Made by a program: the position numbers and the translations under genes. 32,578 nucleotides of DNA from CAVPEV01 sp963703555 (GTDB taxonomy: Bacteria > Actinomycetota > Actinomycetes > Actinomycetales > Cellulomonadaceae). Within the stretch, counting starts at the first letter, position 1. The number at the start of each line of letters is the position of its first letter. The notes beneath the pieces were generated by a model. That model did not search any database. It was not told where the DNA came from and saw only the letters and a program-made list of their open reading frames with translations. Location of the stretch: the NCBI GenBank assembly GCA_963703555.1, contig CAVPEV010000009.1, positions 1 through 32,578 of the forward strand, written 5' to 3'. This document shows, piece after piece, positions 7,337-14,352 of this stretch.

Positions 7337-8669
7337 GCGGCGGGGAGTAGGACAGGTCCAGGTCGCTGATCGCGTCGACGGTCATCCCGTGGAACAGGGC
7401 GGTCGCGAGCACGTCGACGCGCTTGGCGACCTCCGCCCGCCGGTGACCGACGATCTGCGCCCCGAGCAGGCGTCCGGTCGCGGTGTCCCCGGTGACCCGC
7501 AGGTCCACCGGGCTGGCGCCGGGGTAGTACGCCTTGTGGTCGTCCGCCCGGGTGGCGACGGTCAGCGGTACCCAGCCCTGCCCGGCCCCGGCCGCGTCGC
7601 GGTCGCGCAGCCCGGTGCGCGCGGCGACGAGGTCGAAGACGGTGACGACCTGGGTGCCCAGGCTCCCCTGGAACTGCCGGTCCCCGCCGAGCGCGTTCTC
7701 CGCGGCGACCCGGCCCTGCTTGTGCGCGGTGGTGCCCAGCGGCAGCCAGGTGTCGCCCAGCAGCCGGTGGTGCGTCACGGCGCAGTCGCCGGCCGCGTAG
7801 ACGTCGGGCAGGGTCGTCGCCATCCGGGTGTCGACCTGCACCGCCCCGCGAGCTCCGAGCATCACCCCCGCCGCGGCGGCCAGGGCGGCGTCCGGGCGCA
7901 CCCCGACGACGACGAGGACCGCGTCCGCCGCGCGGGTGAGGGGCTGACCGTCGGCGTCCTCGGCGTGCACCGTCAGCGCTGGGCCACCGGTCCGGCTCCG
8001 CGCGACGCCCAGCACCCGGGTGCTCGTCAGCACCTCGACGCCGTGGGCGCGCAGCTCGGCGTGGACGAGCCGCCCCAGCTCGGGGTCGAGGGTGGCCAGC
8101 ACCTCGGGGAGCGCCTCGACCTGGGTGACCGCGCACCCGCGCGCGGTGAGCGCCTCGGCCATCTCCAGCCCGATGTAGCCGGCGCCGACGACGACCACGG
8201 TGGCGGGCTCGTGCCGCCCCAGGGTGGCCATGACGGCGTGGACGTCATCGACGGTGTGCAGGGTGTGCACGCCGTCGTCCGGACCGAGGGCGTCGGGGCC
8301 GGTGAGGCCGTCGATGGGCGGGACCACGCTGACCGAGCCGGTGCCGATGACCAGGGCGTCGTAGGCGAGCCGCTCGCTGCGGCCGTCGGCGCCGCGCAGC
8401 TCGACCGTGTGGCCGGCGGCATCGACGGCCGTGGCGCGGGTGCCGGTGCGCAGCCGGAGCCCGGCGCTCTCCAGGTCGCCGCGGGTGCGGTGGGCCAGGT
8501 TGCGCCAGTCGGGCACCTCGCCGGACACGTAGTAGGGCAGCCCGCAGATGGAGAAGTTCGGGTAGTCGTCCGCGAGGACGACCGTGACGTCGCAGGACGG
8601 GTCCAGCTCGCGGGCGCGCAGCCCGGCGCTGATCCCCGCGTCGCTGCCGCCGATGGTGACCAGGTGCAT
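7257..8669 (-). CDS. FAD-dependent pyridine nucleotide-disulfide oxidoreductase (CoA-disulfide reductase/NADH oxidase-like)
   Basis: A 470-residue two-dinucleotide-domain flavoprotein. It begins with an FAD-binding motif (IGGSDAGISAG) and has the single redox cysteine of CoA-disulfide reductases and NADH oxidases, Cys42 in SICGLPYYVSG. The NAD(P)H motif VVVGAGYIGLEMAEAL and the second FAD motif VYAAGDCA follow, with a C-terminal dimerisation domain (AHKQGRVAAENALGG onwards). GGAGG at 8676-8680 lies six bases before the ATG. It is 43 bases downstream of arsR on the same strand and so probably arsenic-regulated; it may reduce low-molecular-weight thiols or disulfides during metalloid stress (inference). 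Its 3' end overlaps the convergent ATPase gene by 80 bp. Confidence 0.85.
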   Translation of the reverse strand: MHLVTIGGSDAGISAGLRARELDPSCDVTVVLADDYPNFSICGLPYYVSGEVPDWRNLAHRTRGDLESAGLRLRTGTRATAVDAAGHTVELRGADGRSERLAYDALVIGTGSVSVVPPIDGLTGPDALGPDDGVHTLHTVDDVHAVMATLGRHEPATVVVVGAGYIGLEMAEALTARGCAVTQVEALPEVLATLDPELGRLVHAELRAHGVEVLTSTRVLGVARSRTGGPALTVHAEDADGQPLTRAADAVLVVVGVRPDAALAAAAGVMLGARGAVQVDTRMATTLPDVYAAGDCAVTHHRLLGDTWLPLGTTAHKQGRVAAENALGGDRQFQGSLGTQVVTVFDLVAARTGLRDRDAAGAGQGWVPLTVATRADDHKAYYPGASPVDLRVTGDTATGRLLGAQIVGHRRAEVAKRVDVLATALFHGMTVDAISDLDLSYSPPLSAPWDPVQAAAQAWVRSAVAPPPAR

Positions 8670-8712
8670 GGCGAGCCTCCAGGGTGTGGTGGTCGGGCGG
8701 TGCGAGCAGGCG

Positions 8713-9060
8713 TCAGGGGGTGCAGGCCGGCCGGAGCCGGGGAGCGGGCTCGTCCGTGACGAGCCCCGCGAGGTGCCGGCCGGCCCGGGCGAGGGCCCCG
8801 GGTGCCAGGCGGTACCAGGTGAACCGGCCCTCGGCCTCGCCGATGACCACGCCGGCCTCGCGCAGCAGCCGCAGGTGGTGGCTGATGGTCGGTTGCTTGG
8901 CGCCGGTGATGTCGATGAGGTGGCAGGTGCACAGCTGCTCGTGCGTCAGCGCCTGCACGATCTGCAGCCGCAGCGGGTCCCCGAGCAGCGCAAACTGTGC
9001 CGCCAGCTCGGCGGTCGCAGCCGGTGACGGGCTGATGGCGACGTCCATGACCTTCGTCAT
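8713..9060 (-). CDS. arsR: ArsR-family metalloregulatory repressor
   Basis: A 115-residue winged-helix repressor. The recognition-helix region reads LIDITGAKQPTISHHLRLLREAGV, typical of ArsR/SmtB proteins, and directly before it lies LCTCHL, the Cys-x-Cys pair that binds As(III)/Sb(III) in the alpha3 helix (ELCVCDL in E. coli ArsR). The start is taken at the ATG at 9060 because a TAGGCT box lies seven bases upstream, giving a leaderless message; an in-frame ATG at 9087 would add nine residues. The gene is divergent from arsD and precedes the flavoprotein gene. Autorepression through the palindrome at 9091-9100 is likely. Confidence 0.9.
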   Translation of the reverse strand: MTKVMDVAISPSPAATAELAAQFALLGDPLRLQIVQALTHEQLCTCHLIDITGAKQPTISHHLRLLREAGVVIGEAEGRFTWYRLAPGALARAGRHLAGLVTDEPAPRLRPACTP

Positions 9061-9067
9061 GGGTATG

Positions 9068-9073
9068 AGCCTA
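9068..9073 (-). promoter_or_regulatory. -10 element TAGGCT of the arsR promoter
   Basis: On the minus strand TAGGCT sits seven bases before the arsR ATG (9060). A -35 element at normal spacing would fall at about 9091-9097, inside the CTGATATCAG palindrome, so a repressor bound there would block this promoter. Confidence 0.55.
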
Positions 9074-9087
9074 CGTCGTATCGGCAT

Positions 9088-9103
9088 ACTCTGATATCAG
9101 TGT
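9088..9103. promoter_or_regulatory. Putative ArsR operator
   Basis: The arsR-arsD intergenic region contains the perfect palindrome CTGATATCAG (9091-9100). It extends, after one mismatched pair, by two further complementary bases on each side. It lies where the arsR -35 should be and next to the likely arsD promoter (CATACT at 9085-9090), as expected for a site repressing both directions. It is also the most A+T-rich spot nearby. Binding by ArsR is inferred from position and symmetry. Confidence 0.5.
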
Positions 9104-9158
9104 TCGTCGATGAGTGGTGCGACGGACGCGGCGCGGACGTCGACCAGAGGAGTGCGTG

Positions 9159-9656
9159 ATGGCAACGGTGCGGGTGTTCGACCCGGCGATGTGTTGCTCG
9201 ACCGGGGTCTGCGGGACGGATGTGGACCCGACCCTGTCCCGGTTCGCCGCCGACCTGGACTGGTTGACCGCCCAGGGGGCGGACGTCCAGCGGATGAGCC
9301 TGTCCCAGGAGCCGGGCGCCTTCGTCGCGGTGGACGCGGTGCGCGACGTCCTGGAGACCGACGGCCCGGCCGGCCTGCCGGCGATCGTCGTGGACGGTGT
9401 CCTGACGTCCAAGGGTCGCTACCCCGAGCGCGCCGAGCTGGCCAGGTGGGCCGGGGTGCAGGTGGACCAGGCTGCCCAGGTGCCGGTGATGGCTGCCGCG
9501 CCCGCTGCGCGGACGTCGCTGCCGATCGTCGCCGCCGGGTCGGCCGACCGGACGGCGCTGCCGATCGTCGCCGCCGGGTCGGCCGACCGGACGGCGTCGC
9601 CAACGGCGGGCGGGTGCTGCGGCGGCGCGGGCGCTGCCGGGGCGGGGTGCTGCTGA
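9159..9656 (+). CDS. arsD: Arsenite metallochaperone ArsD with repeat-built cysteine tail
   Basis: ArsD hands As(III) or Sb(III) to the ArsA ATPase and is a weak co-repressor. The 165-residue product has the essential chaperone cysteines at the canonical positions (Cys12, Cys13, Cys18 in CCSTGVCG), and its thioredoxin-like core (LPAIVVDG, SKGRYP) is intact. It ends with two vicinal cysteine pairs (153-154 and 164-165), recalling those in plasmid R773 ArsD. Core and tail are joined by a 13-residue unit of type RTxLPIVAAGSAD repeated twice plus a partial third copy. The start is ATG 9159, six bases after AGAGGAG (9146-9152). The arsA GTG follows the stop after one base. Confidence 0.93.
   Translation: MATVRVFDPAMCCSTGVCGTDVDPTLSRFAADLDWLTAQGADVQRMSLSQEPGAFVAVDAVRDVLETDGPAGLPAIVVDGVLTSKGRYPERAELARWAGVQVDQAAQVPVMAAAPAARTSLPIVAAGSADRTALPIVAAGSADRTASPTAGGCCGGAGAAGAGCC
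9510..9601 (+). repeat. 39-bp tandem repeat inside arsD
   Basis: Two nearly identical 39-bp units (9510-9548 and 9549-9587) and the first 14 bases of a third (9588-9601) lie in tandem. The period is a multiple of three, so each unit adds 13 residues and the frame is kept. Copies 1 and 2 differ only near the fifth to seventh bases (ACGTCG versus ACGGCG). Confidence 0.92.
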
Positions 9657-9657
9657 G

Positions 9658-11601
9658 GTGACCTCGATCGAGACGACGTCCCCGGCTCGGGTGACGTCGG
9701 CGGACCCGTCCGCCTCGGCGGTCCCGGACACCGGTGTGCTCGCCGGTGTCCTGCACCGGCCGACGCCGTTCCTGTTCTTCACCGGCAAGGGCGGCGTCGG
9801 CAAGACATCCTGCGCGGCGGCGACCGCGGTCGCCCTGGCCGACGCCGGCCGCCGGGTCCTCATCGTCTCGACCGACCCGGCGAGCAACCTCGCCGAGGTG
9901 CTGGCCATGCCCGACGTCCGTGGCTCCGCGCCGGCGCCGGTCCCCGGCGTGCCCGGCCTGGACGTGGTGAACATCGACCCGGCCGCCGCCGCCGCCGAGT
10001 ACCGCGAACGCGTCGTCGGGCCCTACCGGGCCGTGCTGCCCGCCTCCGCCGTCGCGTCGATCGAGGAGGAGCTGTCCGGGTCCTGCACGGTCGAGGTCGC
10101 CGCGTTCAACGAGTTCGTCGCGATCGTCACCAGCGCGGAGATCTGCGCGACCTACGACCACGTAGTCTTCGACACCGCGCCGACCGGACACACCCTGCGC
10201 CTGCTCAGCCTGCCGGCCGCCTGGACCGGGTTCCTGGAGACCAACACGGCCGGCGTGACGTGCGTCGGCCCGGTCTCGGCCCTCGGTCAGGCCCAGGAGA
10301 CCTACGCCGGCTCCCTGGCCGCGCTGCGTGACCCGGCGGTCACCACCGTCGTCTTGGTGACCCGGGCCGAGCGCTCGGCCCTCGACGAGGCCGACCATGC
10401 CGCACAGGAGCTCGCCCAGCTCGGCATGACCCACCAGCGTCTGGTGATCAACGGCGTGCTGGCCGCGCCGCGACAGGACGACGCGATCGCGCTCGCCCGC
10501 GCCGAGCGGGAGCAAGCCACGCTGGCCGACCTGCCCGCATCGCTCGCCCGCGCCGAGTCCGTCGACACCGTGCCACTGCTGGCCCGGCCGCCGCTGGGTC
10601 TGCTCGGGGTGCGCGGCGTCCTCGACCCGGAGGCCGACCTGCCCGAGGGCGGCGCCCCCGGGAGCGGCGGCCCCGACGGTGCTGACGGTCCCGCGCCGCG
10701 CGCTGCGAGCACCTGGCCGACGACGCCCGGCCGGACGCTCACGGACCTGGTCGACGAGGTCGCCGCAGCGGGGCCCGGCATCGTCATGACGATGGGCAAG
10801 GGCGGCGTCGGCAAGACGACCCTCGCCGCGGCGCTCGCCCTGGCGCTGGCCGACCGTGGCCTGCCGGTGACGTTGACGACGACGGACCCGGCGGCCGGGG
10901 TGGCCGGTGTGCTGCCCGACGGACCGGCGAACCTCACCGTGACCCGGATCGACCCGGTCGCGGAGACGGCGGCGCACACCGCGCGCGTGCTCGGGACGGC
11001 CGGGGCCGGGCTGGAGCCCGCGGCGCTGGACCTGCTGGCCGAGGACCTGCGCTCGCCGTGCACCCAGGAGGTCGCGGTGTTCCACGCGTTCGCCCGGACG
11101 GTCGCCGACGCCGCCGGGCGGTACGTGGTCATCGACACCGCGCCGACCGGCCACACGCTGCTGCTCCTGCAGTCCTCCCGAACCTTCGCCGAACAGGCCG
11201 GGAGGGCGGCGGGCGCTGTGGCGGGGCACCCATCGTCAGCGGACGCGGGCCGTACGGTGGGACCGGACGCGGACGAGGCGGCGGCCCACCTGTTCACCTC
11301 GCTGAGCGACACCGAGCACACCCGGATCGTCCTCGTGGCCCTGCCCGAGGCGACCCCGGTCCACGAGGCGCTGGCGCTGCAGGCCGACCTGGCCCGCGCG
11401 GGGCTACGGCCGTGCACGTGGGTGGCGAACAGCGTGCTGTCGGCGACGGGCACCACGGATCCGGTGCTGCGCGCCCGGGCCGACCAGGAGGGTCGCTGGC
11501 TGGCCCAGATCGCGGCAGCCAGCCCCGCGCGGCCGGTCGTCGTGCCGTGGACGCCGACACTGCCAGCCGGCGCCGCGGGGCTGCGCCGGCTGGTCGGGTG
11601 A
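9658..11601 (+). CDS. arsA: Arsenite/antimonite pump-driving ATPase ArsA (two-domain)
   Basis: A 647-residue protein made of two homologous halves. Each has a deviant Walker A motif (GKGGVGKT at 43-50 and 380-387) and the signal-transduction motif DTAPTGHT (172-179 and 493-500). The three metalloid-binding cysteines of ArsA appear to be present: Cys143 (SGSC), Cys202 (GVTC) and Cys468 (RSPC). A Pro/Gly-rich linker joins the halves at about 330-355. ArsA normally energises the membrane carrier ArsB or works with ACR3, but no carrier gene is in the window. GTG at 9658 follows the arsD stop after one base, so the two are co-translated. An insert rich in Gly, Ala and Asp at about 515-540 separates the last motif from the C-terminal lobe. 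Confidence 0.94.
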   Translation: MTSIETTSPARVTSADPSASAVPDTGVLAGVLHRPTPFLFFTGKGGVGKTSCAAATAVALADAGRRVLIVSTDPASNLAEVLAMPDVRGSAPAPVPGVPGLDVVNIDPAAAAAEYRERVVGPYRAVLPASAVASIEEELSGSCTVEVAAFNEFVAIVTSAEICATYDHVVFDTAPTGHTLRLLSLPAAWTGFLETNTAGVTCVGPVSALGQAQETYAGSLAALRDPAVTTVVLVTRAERSALDEADHAAQELAQLGMTHQRLVINGVLAAPRQDDAIALARAEREQATLADLPASLARAESVDTVPLLARPPLGLLGVRGVLDPEADLPEGGAPGSGGPDGADGPAPRAASTWPTTPGRTLTDLVDEVAAAGPGIVMTMGKGGVGKTTLAAALALALADRGLPVTLTTTDPAAGVAGVLPDGPANLTVTRIDPVAETAAHTARVLGTAGAGLEPAALDLLAEDLRSPCTQEVAVFHAFARTVADAAGRYVVIDTAPTGHTLLLLQSSRTFAEQAGRAAGAVAGHPSSADAGRTVGPDADEAAAHLFTSLSDTEHTRIVLVALPEATPVHEALALQADLARAGLRPCTWVANSVLSATGTTDPVLRARADQEGRWLAQIAAASPARPVVVPWTPTLPAGAAGLRRLVG

Positions 11602-11672
11602 TCGAGGGCGCAGGCACAGCGCGACGGACGCTCAGCGCCGGCAGCTCCGCCGGCAGGGCAAGCCGCTCGGGG

Positions 11673-11678
11673 CATGAT
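11673..11678 (+). promoter_or_regulatory. -10-like CATGAT before carboxylesterase
   Basis: CATGAT lies six bases before the ATG at 11685, the same arrangement as other leaderless starts here. There is no clear Shine-Dalgarno sequence in the 83-base gap after arsA, so the esterase probably has its own promoter. Confidence 0.4.
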
Positions 11679-11684
11679 GCCGCT

Positions 11685-13163
11685 ATGACCACTGAGGCAC
11701 CGATCGTCCACACGCGGTCCGGCGATGTCCGTGGGGTGTGGCGCACCCAGACCTCGGCGGCGTTCCTGGGCATCCCGTTCGCCGAGCCGCCCGTAGGTGA
11801 GCTGCGGTTCCGCGCGCCGGTGCCGCGCCGGCCGTGGGACGGGGTGCTGGACGCCACCGAGCCGGGTCCCACGCCGCAGCGCCGCCCGTTCGGGGAGGTG
11901 ACCGCCATCCCGGAGCCGTCGATCCCCGGGGAGGACACCCTGCGGGTGAACGTGTTCACCCCGCGTCCCGGTGACACGGCGGCCGGCCTGCCGGTGTACG
12001 TGTGGATCCACGGTGGGGGGTTCTTCGCCGGCTCGCCGGCCTCCCCGTGGTACGACGGGCGGGCGTTCAACCGGGACGGCGTCGTGACTGTCACGGTGTC
12101 CTACCGCCTGGGGTTCGACGGCTTCGGCTGGCTGCCCGACGCCCCCGCCAACCGGGGCGTGCTCGACTGGCTGTGCGCCCTGGAGTGGGTGCGGGACACC
12201 ATCACGGCCTTCGGCGGTGACCCGGACCGGGTGACGATCGGCGGGCAGAGTGCGGGGGGCGGGGCGGTCCTCACCCTGCTGGGGATGCCGACGGCTCAGC
12301 GCCTGTTCGCGCGGGCGATCTGCGAGTCGGGCGTTCCCGGGGATGTGTTGCCGGGAACCGCGGAGCGGACCACCCGCCGGCTCGCCGAGATCCTCGGCGT
12401 TCAGGCCACCCGGGCCGGGTTCACCGCCTGCACCGAGGACCAGATCCTCGACGCGCAGCAGCAGGTCACCAACCTCGACGAGATGGCGGACAAGCCGGTG
12501 GACCTGCTGCGCGGCATGGTCCGTCGACAGCAGGGGGTCATCGCGTTCGGGCCCGTCGTCGACGGCGACCTCGTGCCGGTGCCGGTCACCCAGGCGCTGG
12601 CCCACGGCGCCGGGGCGGACAAGGGCCTGCTCGTCGGCACGACCGCGAACGAGATGAACGCGGCCGCGGCGAACGTCCCCAAGGCCGTGAGGTTCGTCCC
12701 GGCGTCCGGACTGCTCGCCCTCGCCGGCCTCCCCAGGGGCCTGATCAGGCAGTATCTGCGAGCCCGGGCCGGGCTCAGCACGTCGGAGGTGCTTGGGCAG
12801 CTGGTCACCGACCTCATCATGCGGGCTCCCCTCACCGAGTACTGCGCCGCCCACCAGGGGGACACCTGGGTGTACGACTTCCGGTGGCCGAGCCCGGCGG
12901 CGGGCGGTCTGGCGCCGCACTGCCTGGAGCTGCCGTTCGCCTGGGACTGCCTGGACGCCGAGCGGGTCGTGGTCAACACGGGGCCCAACCCGCCGCAGGC
13001 GGTGGCGGATGCCATGCACGGCGCCTGGGTCCGGTTCATCACCGAGGGTGACCCCGGGTGGGCGCCGTACCGGGCGCCGGACCACCAGGGCCAGGTCTTC
13101 GACACGGTGAGCCGGGCCGAGCCGGATGTCTACCGCGCCGAGCGGCTGCTCGCGACCCGGTAG
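11685..13163 (+). CDS. Type-B carboxylesterase
   Basis: A 492-residue alpha/beta-hydrolase of the carboxylesterase/para-nitrobenzyl esterase family. The N-terminus has the family pattern RSGDVRGVW...FLGIPFAEPPVGELRF. The oxyanion loop is YVWIHGGGFFAGS, the nucleophile elbow is GGQSAGG with Ser189, the acid is probably the Glu in TTANEMN, and the catalytic His is probably in APHCLELPFAWD. Length is typical. No signal peptide is visible, so the enzyme is probably cytoplasmic; it should hydrolyse carboxylic esters, but the natural substrate is unknown. The ATG at 11685 follows a CATGAT box. Nothing ties it functionally to the ars genes upstream. Confidence 0.93.
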   Translation: MTTEAPIVHTRSGDVRGVWRTQTSAAFLGIPFAEPPVGELRFRAPVPRRPWDGVLDATEPGPTPQRRPFGEVTAIPEPSIPGEDTLRVNVFTPRPGDTAAGLPVYVWIHGGGFFAGSPASPWYDGRAFNRDGVVTVTVSYRLGFDGFGWLPDAPANRGVLDWLCALEWVRDTITAFGGDPDRVTIGGQSAGGGAVLTLLGMPTAQRLFARAICESGVPGDVLPGTAERTTRRLAEILGVQATRAGFTACTEDQILDAQQQVTNLDEMADKPVDLLRGMVRRQQGVIAFGPVVDGDLVPVPVTQALAHGAGADKGLLVGTTANEMNAAAANVPKAVRFVPASGLLALAGLPRGLIRQYLRARAGLSTSEVLGQLVTDLIMRAPLTEYCAAHQGDTWVYDFRWPSPAAGGLAPHCLELPFAWDCLDAERVVVNTGPNPPQAVADAMHGAWVRFITEGDPGWAPYRAPDHQGQVFDTVSRAEPDVYRAERLLATR

Positions 13164-13193
13164 CGGTCCGGCGCGCGGTGGGTCGGTCGCCGG

Positions 13194-13211
13194 CGTGCGC
13201 GGTGGCGCACG
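13194..13211 (+). terminator. Possible terminator hairpin
   Basis: CGTGCGC, a GGTG loop and GCGCACG form a perfect 7-bp stem 31 bases after the esterase stop. No T-run follows, so it is only a candidate transcription end. Confidence 0.35.
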
Positions 13212-13282
13212 GACGCAGCATTCTGCGGACCGGTTCCGTGTGTCGCGGTCGTGGCAGGGGCGCCTCGGCCCGGGTGCTTTGC

Positions 13283-13288
13283 TAGCGT
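13283..13288 (+). promoter_or_regulatory. -10 element TAGCGT
   Basis: TAGCGT ends eight bases before the GTG at 13297, which supports this start for the ABC ATPase gene. The same hexamer is used before the thioesterase gene at 29217. Confidence 0.45.
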
Positions 13289-13296
13289 GGCCGGAC

Positions 13297-14352
13297 GTGG
13301 GCTCCGACGCGCGAACTGCCGACGCGCGAACTGCCGACGCGCGAGCCATTGACGGTTCGGGGCGGGTGCTGAGCGTCCGGGACGTGCACTACGCCTACGG
13401 TGACCGGCTCGCCCTCGACGCCGTCAGCCTCGACATTCCCGCCGGTGTCCTCATGGGGGTGCTCGGCCCTAACGGCGCCGGCAAGACGACCCTGTTGCGG
13501 ATCCTGCTCGGCGTCGTGCCGCCCATGGGTGGCACGATCAGCTGGGGCGGGCGGCCCGTGTCGTCGACCGATCGCCAGCGGTGGGGGTACATGCCTCAGG
13601 AGCGCGGTCTCTACCCAGGGATGGCCGCCGGGGAGCAGGTGATCTTCTTCGGCCGACTGCACGGGCTGTCCCGCGCGGACGCCGCACGCCGCGGCATGGA
13701 GCTGATGGCCGGTCTCGGCCTGGCGGACCGCTGGGCGGACCGGACGGACAAGCTGTCCGGGGGGATGCAGCAGCGGCTGCAGCTGGCCACCGCTCTCATG
13801 GGGGACCCGCAGGTCATCGTCCTCGACGAACCGTTCGCGGGGCTGGACCCGGTGGCCGTGGCGGACCTGTCCACCGTGCTGGCGGCCCGGGCCGAGGCCG
13901 GGTGCACGGTGCTGTTCTCCAGCCACCAGCTCGACCTCGTCCAGGACCTCTGCGAGTCGATCACGATGATCGACCAGGGACGCGTGGTGCTGGGCGGCCG
14001 GGTCGCGGAGCTGCGCTCCGCCCACGGACGCCGGCAGCTGCGGCTGCACGTCGACAGCCCGGACCGCACGTGGCTGGCCGTGTTCCCGGGCGTGCGGGTC
14101 GCCGAGGAGCGGGCCGAGGGGCTGCGCCTGGAGATCCCACCCGGCCTCGACCCGTTGGCGGTGCTGGACGCCGCCCGGGCCGCAGGCCCCGTGCTCGACT
14201 TCGGGCTGGAGCTGCCCAGCCTGTCCCAGCTGTTCCTCGCCGCGGTCGCCGGCGGGCGGGCCGAGGACACCGAGGTGGTCGCCGGCGGGCGGGCCGAGGA
14301 CACCGCCTCGGTGTCGGCCGTGCCGCCGCGGCCCGAGCGGGAGGGTCGCTGA
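13297..14352 (+). CDS. ABC transporter ATP-binding protein (NatA-like)
   Basis: A 351-residue ABC ATPase with Walker A GPNGAGKT, Q-loop YMPQERGLYPGM, signature LSGGMQQR, Walker B VIVLDEP and H-loop SSHQLD. The C-terminal extension resembles the DUF4162-type domain of drug or sodium exporters. GTG 13297 is chosen because it follows a TAGCGT box. This gives a short N-terminus built from a 15-bp tandem repeat encoding DARTA twice and then DARAI, followed by the conserved strand VLSVRDVHYAYGD. The C-terminus holds a 33-bp-period repeat encoding VAGGRAEDT twice. Both repeats lie outside the fold and look like expendable tails. The stop overlaps the permease ATG by one base. Confidence 0.92.
   Translation: MGSDARTADARTADARAIDGSGRVLSVRDVHYAYGDRLALDAVSLDIPAGVLMGVLGPNGAGKTTLLRILLGVVPPMGGTISWGGRPVSSTDRQRWGYMPQERGLYPGMAAGEQVIFFGRLHGLSRADAARRGMELMAGLGLADRWADRTDKLSGGMQQRLQLATALMGDPQVIVLDEPFAGLDPVAVADLSTVLAARAEAGCTVLFSSHQLDLVQDLCESITMIDQGRVVLGGRVAELRSAHGRRQLRLHVDSPDRTWLAVFPGVRVAEERAEGLRLEIPPGLDPLAVLDAARAAGPVLDFGLELPSLSQLFLAAVAGGRAEDTEVVAGGRAEDTASVSAVPPRPEREGR
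13306..13347 (+). repeat. 15-bp tandem repeat at the 5' end of the ABC ATPase gene
   Basis: GACGCGCGAACTGCC at 13306-13320 is repeated exactly at 13321-13335 and followed by a diverged partial copy, GACGCGCGAGCC (13336-13347). It encodes DARTA, DARTA, DARAI just after the start codon. Confidence 0.88.
14244..14305 (+). repeat. 33-bp-period direct repeat at the 3' end of the ABC ATPase gene
   Basis: A 29-base sequence at 14244-14272 recurs exactly at 14277-14305. The 33-base period keeps the frame and duplicates VAGGRAEDT in the C-terminal tail of the ATPase. Confidence 0.88.

Noticed and set aside
9061..9087. Longer arsR starting at ATG 9087
   Set aside because: The TAGGCT box at 9068-9073 lies inside that extension and is ideally placed for the ATG at 9060; the added residues are basic and not part of the ArsR fold.
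10302..13349. Minus-strand open frame of 1015 codons opposite arsA and the esterase
   Set aside because: Low-complexity translation with no domain; both plus-strand genes are complete and well conserved.
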